Below, in pieces: positions 58,374 to 64,000 of a stretch of DNA of 64,000 bases. Numbering within the stretch: the stretch's first letter is position 1; every line of letters starts with the position of its first letter. Both the position numbers and the translations under genes were made by a program. This stretch comes from Serratia rhizosphaerae (lineage in GTDB: Bacteria > Pseudomonadota > Gammaproteobacteria > Enterobacterales > Enterobacteriaceae), in the NCBI RefSeq assembly GCF_009817885.1, contig NZ_CP041764.1, forward strand, positions 1,054,001-1,118,000, in the 5' to 3' direction. A model generated the notes under the pieces. The model saw only the letters and a program-made list of their open reading frames with translations. It did no database searches and had not been told where the DNA came from.

Positions 58374-59627
58374 TCAGCCGCGCACCAGATCGTCGCCGTA
58401 GCCGATCCACTTATAGGTGGTCAGCGCGTCCAGCCCCATCGGGCCGCGGGCGTGTAGTTTCTGCGTGCTGACCGCCACTTCCGCGCCCAGGCCGAACTGG
58501 CCGCCATCGGTAAAGCGGGTGCTGGCGTTCACGTAAACCGCCGAGGAGTCCACCGCGCGGACAAAGTACTCGGCGTTGCTCAGCGAACGCGTCAGGATAG
58601 CGTCGGAATGGTGAGTGCCGTGGCTGCGGATATGGTCAATCGCCTGGTCGATATCGTCCACCAGCGTCACGTTCAGATCCAGCGACAGCCATTCGTCTTC
58701 GTAATCTTCCGCCTTCACCGCAGTTACCTGCGCCGGGCCGTCCTGCAGCAGCGGCATCGCGCTGTCGCTGGCGTGCAGCGTCACGCCGGCCGCCGCCATC
58801 CGGGCGCTGAGCGCCGGCAGGAAGCTGTCGGCAATGCTGCGGTTCACCAGCAGCGTCTCCACCGAGTTACAGGCGCTGGGGCGCTGAATTTTGGCGTTCT
58901 CAATCACCGTCAGCGCCTTGTCGTAATCCACATTGTCATCAACGTAGATATGGCACACGCCGATACCGCCGGTAATCACCGGAATGGTGGACTGCTCGCG
59001 GCACAGCTTGTGCAGGCCGGCGCCGCCGCGCGGGATCAGCATATCGACGTAGCGATCCATCCGCAGCAGTTCGTTCACCAGCGCCCGGTCCGGGCTGTCG
59101 ATCGCCTGTACCGCCGCCGCCGGCAGGCCGCACTGCTCCAGCGCCTGCTGGATCACCTTAACCGTCGCCTGATTGGTATGATGCGTCTCTTTACCACCGC
59201 GCAGGATCACCGCATTGCCGGTTTTCAGGCACAGGCTGGCAACGTCGATGGTGACGTTGGGCCGCGCCTCATAAATCACGCCGATCACGCCCAGCGGCAC
59301 GCGCCGACGCTCCAGCTTCAGCCCACTGTCCAGCAGGTTGCCGTCCAGCACCTGGCCGACCGGATCGTTCAGGCGGCACACCTGCCGCACGTCGTTGGCG
59401 ATCGCCGTCAGGCGCGCCGGCGTCAGCAACAGGCGGTCCAGCAGGGCTTCGCTCATCCCGCTGGCGCGCGCCTGCGCCATATCCTGTTGGTTAGCCTGTA
59501 AAATGATGTCGCTGTCGGCTTCCAGTCTGTCGGCCATCACCGACAACACCTGATTTTTTTTCGCCGTGCTGAGCACCGCCAGTTGCCAGGAGGCCTGCTT
59601 GGCGGTCTTCCCCATCTGCTCGAGCAT
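58374..59627 (-). CDS. proA: Glutamate-5-semialdehyde dehydrogenase
   Basis: Second enzyme of proline synthesis; reduces gamma-glutamyl phosphate to glutamate-5-semialdehyde with NADPH. It has 417 residues, the same as E. coli ProA. Diagnostic segments are GVIGVIYEARPNVTIDVASLCLKTGNAVILRGGKE (part YEARPNVTID and GNAVILRGGKE), LIPRGGAGLHKLC, the catalytic Cys in RPSACNSVETLLV, and FTDGGQFGLGAEVAVSTQKLHARGPMGL (part GLGAEVAVSTQKLHARGPMG). Nine nucleotides separate it from proB; the two form the usual proBA operon. Confidence 0.97.
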   Translation of the reverse strand: MLEQMGKTAKQASWQLAVLSTAKKNQVLSVMADRLEADSDIILQANQQDMAQARASGMSEALLDRLLLTPARLTAIANDVRQVCRLNDPVGQVLDGNLLDSGLKLERRRVPLGVIGVIYEARPNVTIDVASLCLKTGNAVILRGGKETHHTNQATVKVIQQALEQCGLPAAAVQAIDSPDRALVNELLRMDRYVDMLIPRGGAGLHKLCREQSTIPVITGGIGVCHIYVDDNVDYDKALTVIENAKIQRPSACNSVETLLVNRSIADSFLPALSARMAAAGVTLHASDSAMPLLQDGPAQVTAVKAEDYEDEWLSLDLNVTLVDDIDQAIDHIRSHGTHHSDAILTRSLSNAEYFVRAVDSSAVYVNASTRFTDGGQFGLGAEVAVSTQKLHARGPMGLDALTTYKWIGYGDDLVRG

Positions 59628-59636
59628 GCTTACTCC

Positions 59637-60740
59637 TTAACTTACGATCATATCGTCGCGGTGCACGGCCACCGGGCCGTATTCATAACCGAGAATGTCA
59701 CTGATTTGCTGTGAATGGTGCCCGGCGATCATGCGCATGGCATCGCTGTTGTAGCGGCTGACGCCGTGGGCCAGATCGCGCCCCGCCAGGTTGCGGATAC
59801 GGATCACTTCGCCACGGGAAAAATCGCCCTTCACCTCGCGGATGCCCTTCGGCAGCAGCGAGCTGCCACGCGCCATAATGGCATCGACGGCGCCGTCATC
59901 CACGGTGATCTCGCCGGCCGGCGGTGCGCCGAAGATCCAGCGTTTACGGTTCTCCAGCGGGGCTTCCAGCGCGTGGAAGCGGGTGCCCACCGGATGGCCG
60001 TCAATCACGTCGGCCACCACGCCCGGCTTGCCGCCGGCGGCGATCACCACGTCGATGCCCGCCCGGCAGGCTACGTCTGCCGCCTGCAGCTTGGTGCCCA
60101 TTCCGCCGGTGCCAAGGCCGGAAACGCTGTCGCCGGCAATCGCCCGCAGCGCATCATCAATGCCGTGCACTTCGCGAATCAGCTCCGCCTGCGGGTTGTT
60201 GCGCGGGTCGGCGGTGAACAGGCCCGGCTGGTCGGTCAGCAGCAGCAGTTTGTCCGCGCCGGCCAGGATCGCCGCCAGCGCCGACAGGTTGTCGTTGTCG
60301 CCGACTTTGATCTCTGCGGTGGCAACCGCGTCGTTCTCATTGATCACCGGCACGATGCGGTTATCCAGCAGCGCATTCATGGTATCGCGCGCGTTGAGGA
60401 AACGTTCGCGGTCTTCCAGATCGGCGCGCGTCAGCAGCATCTGCCCGACGTGGATGCCGTAGATCGAAAACAGCTGTTCCCACAGTTGGATCAGGCGGCT
60501 CTGCCCTACTGCCGCCAGCAGCTGTTTAGAGGCGATGGTGGCGGGCAGTTCAGGGTAGCCCAGGTGCTCACGCCCGGCGGCAATCGCCCCGGAAGTGACA
60601 ATAACAATGCGGTGACCCGCAGCATGTTGCTGTGCGCACTGGCGCACCAGCTCGACAATATGGGCTCGGTTCAGACGCAGCGATCCGCCGGTCAACACGC
60701 TGGTGCCCAATTTCACAACCAATGTCTGGCTGCCGTTCAT
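59637..60740 (-). CDS. proB: Glutamate 5-kinase
   Basis: First enzyme of proline synthesis, feedback-inhibited by proline. It has 367 residues, the same as E. coli ProB. The amino acid kinase domain carries VVKLGTSVLTGGS (residues 9-21), VTSGAIAAGREHLG, KQLLAAVGQSRL, PVINENDAVATAEIKVGDND (part NENDAVA) and GTGGMGTKLQAADVACRAG (part GTGGMGTK). The C-terminal PUA domain starts near MARGSSLLPKGI. It is the first gene of proBA; crl lies 107 nt upstream on the same strand, with no phoE between as there is in E. coli. Confidence 0.97.
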   Translation of the reverse strand: MNGSQTLVVKLGTSVLTGGSLRLNRAHIVELVRQCAQQHAAGHRIVIVTSGAIAAGREHLGYPELPATIASKQLLAAVGQSRLIQLWEQLFSIYGIHVGQMLLTRADLEDRERFLNARDTMNALLDNRIVPVINENDAVATAEIKVGDNDNLSALAAILAGADKLLLLTDQPGLFTADPRNNPQAELIREVHGIDDALRAIAGDSVSGLGTGGMGTKLQAADVACRAGIDVVIAAGGKPGVVADVIDGHPVGTRFHALEAPLENRKRWIFGAPPAGEITVDDGAVDAIMARGSSLLPKGIREVKGDFSRGEVIRIRNLAGRDLAHGVSRYNSDAMRMIAGHHSQQISDILGYEYGPVAVHRDDMIVS

Positions 60741-60847
60741 AATTATTCGCCGTTGAAAAAGAAGAAATGCAGAGGACTTTGTAACAGGAGAGACGCGTTA
60801 TGCCAACAGGCACAACGCGAATTCAGTGCAATTGCCGGGGAAACCGC

Positions 60848-61249
60848 CTAAGCAGAAAGTTTGATCGGCTGCTCGTTAAAATCGTCGGCAGGTTCCAGCG
60901 ACAGTTCCATCCCGTTCAGCAGCTCCGCCAAACGCTGATGGAAATCCCGCAGCGTGGTTTCCAGCTTGTCTTTTACTTCAGCATCTTTAATCTTTTCCGG
61001 CTGCCATACGCCTTCTTTATTAAACAGCCCGAACTGATAAGTATAGGTAAAACGTGCATCATCCGCCTGCAGCTCAATCCACCAACCCCAGAACTCTCGC
61101 TTCTCCGGCGCGGGTTTCACGTTGACGCATACGGCCAGACAGTCAAAGAAAAACCGGTCGTTCTCACATTGCCCTTCACGCAGGTACGGCCCCAAGCTGG
61201 CAAATCGTTTCATTAGTCGGCTTTTAGGGTGACCACTCGGTAACGTCAT
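60848..61249 (-). CDS. crl: Sigma-S holoenzyme assembly factor Crl
   Basis: Small cytoplasmic protein that binds sigma-S (RpoS) and promotes its association with core RNA polymerase, so it raises curli and other general-stress gene expression. It has 133 residues (E. coli 133). MTLPSGHPKSRLMKRFASLGPY is the family N-terminus (MTLPSGHPKSRL shown), followed by FFFDCLAVCVNVKPAPE, REFWGWWIELQA and YTYQFGLFNKEG, with C-terminal LEPADDFNEQPIKLSA. A strong AGGAGG site lies before the ATG. It is downstream of frsA on the same strand. Confidence 0.97.
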   Translation of the reverse strand: MTLPSGHPKSRLMKRFASLGPYLREGQCENDRFFFDCLAVCVNVKPAPEKREFWGWWIELQADDARFTYTYQFGLFNKEGVWQPEKIKDAEVKDKLETTLRDFHQRLAELLNGMELSLEPADDFNEQPIKLSA

Positions 61250-61309
61250 ACTGCAACCTCCTTAATGTAGACCCCTCTTTTTAACAAACTGTTAAAAATT
61301 AGCAACTCT

Positions 61310-62557
61310 TTAACGCATTTTGTCATTCAGCCAGCTACTCATCTGCTGCAGCGCCTTGTGGAAGCTGCGGTAAACCGGCGCGCGTGGAATCGCCAGCAGT
61401 TTGCCGTCCAGCGACGAGGAGGCAATCAGCTGCGACTCCGCTTTTGCACTGAGCGGGTCCTGCTCCCAATAGCCGGACAGCATCGGCGTGTAGCAGCGAC
61501 GGCCGAGCAGGCCCTGCATTTTCAGAGAGTAACGGTTCAGTTCCATTTTCAGCACATTATCGGAAGCGTCGGCCATGCCCATCCGGCTGGCCAGCACGTC
61601 CATATACATGTCCGGCACCTGCTGCTGGTTGCGGGCATCGCACAAAATACCGTGCACCACCGGGCCCAGGCAGGCTACGCCGCGCAGGCGCTGCGGTTCC
61701 AGATACGCCAGCCGCACCGCCACGTTGGCGCCAAAGCGGAAGCCGAAGGCGGTCACCCGTTGATGGTCGACCCAAGGTACGCCGGGCAGCTGGTTCAGCA
61801 CCTGCTGGTGCAGGAAGCTGGAATCCTGCGTCAGTTTCCATTTGGAGGAGGCGCCGATTGACGGCATATCGATGGTCAGCATCGCAATGCCCAGCGGGGC
61901 CAGATAATCGTTAAACAGGCGGTGGTAGTCGGTCTGCAGCGTATCGAGGCTGCCGCACATCAGCACCGTCGGGAACGGCGCCTTGCCCTGCTCCGGCATA
62001 TGCAGGAAGCCGGTAATCGGGCTGCCGCCTTCAATCTTGAACTCCAGCTCCTTCAGCTGATAAGGCAGCAGCAGCGCCGCCTCTTCATAGGCGCGGTTGG
62101 CCAGCACTTCGGCCTGCTCCGCCAGCTCGTCGCCCTTCAGGTGCGGATAGCCGGCGATGCTGTAAAAGTTGGCGGCACGCAGCCAGTGCCTGCCCGCCTG
62201 CAGCGGGTCCTGCTGTTCCAGCGCGCGCTGCTGCCACTGCATGCCCTGATGCACCCACTCGTAAATCCAGTTGCCGTTACGGTAGCCCACCACGGTATCG
62301 AGCAGGCGCTCGTCGCTGTGTTCCGCCGCGGAGGCCGCAATGCGCGACAGCACCTCGACAATCTCCACCGCGTCCACGCCGCGCCACGACCACAACAGGC
62401 GGTTCAGCATGCGGTACCAGTTATTGGCGGTGTCGCCTTCCAGCGGCGAGTGCATGCTGGCAGAGCGGGCGTGCGGCGCACGCTGAATCAGCGTCGACGT
62501 CTCGCGGTGCTTGAATGAGGGCTTGAATAAAATCTCAGAAAGGTTGGCTTGTGCCAT
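61310..62557 (-). CDS. frsA: Esterase / fermentation-respiration switch protein FrsA
   Basis: Alpha/beta-hydrolase-fold protein reported in Vibrio and E. coli to bind the glucose phosphotransferase protein IIAGlc and shift cells between fermentation and respiration. It has 415 residues (E. coli 414). Signatures are SEILFKPSFKHRETSTL at the N-terminus, PFPTVLMCGSLDTLQTDYHRLF (part MCGSLDTLQTDYHRLF), VTAFGFRFGANVAVRLA (nucleophile elbow region GFRFGAN, with Arg in place of Ser) and VACLGPVVHGIL. The GxSxG motif is replaced by GFRFG, so the protein is unlikely to be a classical serine esterase. Crl follows 60 nt downstream. Confidence 0.95.
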   Translation of the reverse strand: MAQANLSEILFKPSFKHRETSTLIQRAPHARSASMHSPLEGDTANNWYRMLNRLLWSWRGVDAVEIVEVLSRIAASAAEHSDERLLDTVVGYRNGNWIYEWVHQGMQWQQRALEQQDPLQAGRHWLRAANFYSIAGYPHLKGDELAEQAEVLANRAYEEAALLLPYQLKELEFKIEGGSPITGFLHMPEQGKAPFPTVLMCGSLDTLQTDYHRLFNDYLAPLGIAMLTIDMPSIGASSKWKLTQDSSFLHQQVLNQLPGVPWVDHQRVTAFGFRFGANVAVRLAYLEPQRLRGVACLGPVVHGILCDARNQQQVPDMYMDVLASRMGMADASDNVLKMELNRYSLKMQGLLGRRCYTPMLSGYWEQDPLSAKAESQLIASSSLDGKLLAIPRAPVYRSFHKALQQMSSWLNDKMR

Positions 62558-62820
62558 GGTAACAACAGCCTCCGTAAATCTGGCGCAGGCGAAAAACGGC
62601 CTGATGATTGCCTGTAGTGTACCTAACTCCGGCGGCGGAAACCAAACTATCTCATTGTTAAATATGCGTTAATTTTACGCATCAATGCGGCAAAAGCGCC
62701 CGCTAGCGCACTGATAACTAATCCGTTTATCGCTAATAGCGGCGGAAAAAAGCGCCGGACGGCAGGGGAAAAAACGGCGGGAATTTACAAAAATAAAGCG
62801 GCAGGAGGCCTGAAAATGCC

Positions 62821-62843
62821 AACGCCCGGCATCACCGGGCGTT
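62821..62843 (-). terminator. Hairpin after gpt
   Basis: A 9 bp stem (AACGCCCGG / CCGGGCGTT) with a 5 nt loop lies 15 nt after the gpt stop on the minus strand and is followed by GGCATTTT. It is a plausible gpt terminator with a short T tract. Confidence 0.65.
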
Positions 62844-62858
62844 TCAACAGCGTGACGC

Positions 62859-63317
62859 TTAGCGGCCGCCGATCGGTGGGACGAAGCTGACGCCCATATC
62901 CCAAGGCTGTTCGATCCAGGTATCCTGCGGGATGTCGACCACGTAGTCGTCCACCAGCGGGCGACCGGCCGGCTTGGCGAAAATGGTGACGAAGTGGGCT
63001 TTAGGATACATGTCGCGGATGGCTTTCGCGGTGCCGCCGGTATCCACCAGATCGTCAACTACGATGAAACCTTCGCCGTCACCTTCAGCGCGCTTGAGGA
63101 TTTTCATCTCACGCTGGTTGTCGTGGTCATAGCTGGAAATGCAGACGGTATCGACGTGGCGAATCCCCAGTTCACGCGCCAGCAGCGCTGCCGGCACCAG
63201 GCCGCCGCGGCTTACCGCGATAATGCCGGTCCATTTTTCGGCAGGCAGCAGGCGATGCGCCAGTTTGCGCGCTTGCATTTGCAACATATCCCAGGTAACA
63301 ACGTATTTTTCGCTCAT
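62859..63317 (-). CDS. gpt: Xanthine-guanine phosphoribosyltransferase
   Basis: Purine salvage enzyme that converts guanine, xanthine and hypoxanthine with PRPP to the monophosphates at the inner face of the membrane. It has 152 residues, the same as E. coli Gpt. Opening MSEKYVVTWDMLQMQARKLA, SRGGLVPAALLARELGIRHVDTV (part SRGGLVPAALLARELGIRHV), the PRPP motif FIVVDDLVDTGGTAKAIR, and FAKPAGRPLVDDYVVDIPQDTWIEQPWDMG (part DIPQDTWIEQPWDMG) identify it fully. It is divergent from pepD, as in E. coli. Confidence 0.97.
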   Translation of the reverse strand: MSEKYVVTWDMLQMQARKLAHRLLPAEKWTGIIAVSRGGLVPAALLARELGIRHVDTVCISSYDHDNQREMKILKRAEGDGEGFIVVDDLVDTGGTAKAIRDMYPKAHFVTIFAKPAGRPLVDDYVVDIPQDTWIEQPWDMGVSFVPPIGGR

Positions 63318-63708
63318 AAAAGGTGTCCCAGCCAGTGTAAAATCGGCTTACTAAATGTTCAGGGGAAAAAAGGTTGCGCGAGATTATAGAGACTGGGCGC
63401 GCTGAATACCAGTTGAACCGAGGAATTGATCGCGAATTCGTTACCGCCCGCCTCTGGCGATTCATGCTGAAAAAGCCGGCAACTTCCTATAAAACCGCGC
63501 CCTTTTACCGATTATACAGCGTGATACGGCACGCGCACCGGCGCAAATAAAATGATATTCTCTGACTATCGTGCCGACGCGGCACATAGCTAGCCACGCT
63601 AACGGCAGCCGCCCCGGCCACGCGTTTATCTCCGCCGGGCATTGCCCTTAACTTAACCGCACGGCCTCCGCCGTCTGAGCCGGAAGCGCCGTCAACAGGA
63701 GACTCAAC
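63318..63708. other. Divergent region gpt / pepD
   Basis: 391 nt between the divergent gpt and pepD start codons, containing both promoters. AGGAG lies 9 nt before the pepD GTG. I see no gene and no operator I can name in it. Confidence 0.5.
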
Positions 63709-64000
63709 GTGTCTGAATTGTCTCAACTTTCACCACAGCCGCTGTGGGACATTTTCGCCAAAATCTGCTCGATTCCGCACCCTTCTTACCATGAAGAAGC
63801 ACTGGCGCAGCATATCCTCGACTGGGCCAAAGAGAAAAACCTGCACGCCGAGCGCGACCAGGTCGGCAATATTCTGCTGCGCAAGCCTGCTACCCAAGGC
63901 ATGGAAAACCGTAAGCCGGTCGCGCTGCAGGCGCACCTAGATATGGTGCCGCAAAAGAACAACGACACCGTGCACGACTTCGCCAAAGATCCGATCCAGC
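63709..64000 (+). CDS. pepD: Cytosolic aminoacyl-histidine dipeptidase PepD (C-terminus outside window)
   Basis: M20-family zinc dipeptidase (peptidase D, carnosinase-like). The start is GTG (63709-63711) with an AGGAG site upstream. The 97 visible residues start VSELSQLSPQPLWDIFAKICSIPHPS (shown to SIPHPSYHEEA) and reach the first zinc-ligand region LQAHLDMVPQKNNDT, where the His and Asp of HLD are metal ligands or catalytic. About 390 residues lie beyond the window. It is in the same position relative to gpt as in E. coli. Confidence 0.95.
   Translation, partial: MSELSQLSPQPLWDIFAKICSIPHPSYHEEALAQHILDWAKEKNLHAERDQVGNILLRKPATQGMENRKPVALQAHLDMVPQKNNDTVHDFAKDPIQ

Overview
The window is about 64 kb of chromosome from an enteric gammaproteobacterium. 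The genus Serratia (Yersiniaceae) or a very close relative is most likely. The evidence is the enterobacterial gene order (proY-brnQ, phoBR, sbcDC, mak, rdgC, ppnP, aroL at one end and thrW-proA-proB-crl-frsA-gpt-pepD at the other), the GC-rich codon use of the core genes, a canonical-length 127 bp ERIC element, and crl lying directly beside proB with no phoE between them. I cannot resolve the species from sequence alone.

Region 1 (1-16.2 kb) is core genome. It holds proY (cut by the window edge), brnQ, a short cobalamin-independent methionine synthase with MetJ- and MetR-type sites upstream, a PstS-like protein in line with phoR and phoB (Pho box present), sbcD-sbcC, mak, rdgC, ppnP, an NTF2-like protein, an AraC regulator and aroL.

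Region 2 (16.2-31.4 kb) is housekeeping and envelope. It holds a Fur-box-preceded pair (periplasmic binding protein plus TonB-dependent receptor), methyltransferases, uridine phosphorylase, aqpZ with an ERIC element in its 3' UTR, an MmyB-like regulator, DUF2076, pirin with a divergent LysR regulator, several small exported proteins, yjjA and pagP.

Region 3 (31.4-43.5 kb) has an aromatic-compound theme: an indolepyruvate/phenylpyruvate decarboxylase, phenylacetaldehyde dehydrogenase feaB with paired FeaR-type sites, feaR, and an Fdc1-like UbiD decarboxylase. DUF1615, tehB and leuE are interleaved. Two paralogous 69-residue peptides with double-glycine leaders and four conserved cysteines sit between feaR and the ubiD-family gene. 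A YbdG-like mechanosensitive channel closes the region.

Region 4 (43.6-49.3 kb) is a lac operon, lacI-lacZ-lacY with no lacA. Its control region closely matches that of Escherichia coli: CRP site, identical -35/-10 hexamers with 18 bp spacing, a one-mismatch O1, and an O2 inside lacZ exactly 401 bp away. A REP-like sequence follows lacY.

Region 5 (49.4-58.1 kb) is accessory and partly decayed, and more AT-rich towards its right. It holds an L,D-transpeptidase, a frameshifted and deleted aldo/keto reductase, an intact one, a LysR regulator and a RamA/SoxS-like regulator. These are followed by an orphan type VI secretion (T6SS) effector/immunity cluster: a zincin-like protein with a lipoprotein partner, DUF943, a broken second immunity-like lipoprotein, an IS3 remnant, and a Tlde1-type L,D-transpeptidase effector overlapping its putative immunity gene. 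The region ends at tRNA-Thr(CGT) thrW, a known island insertion site in enterics. Region 6 (58.1-64 kb) returns to the core: proA, proB, crl, frsA, gpt and the start of pepD.
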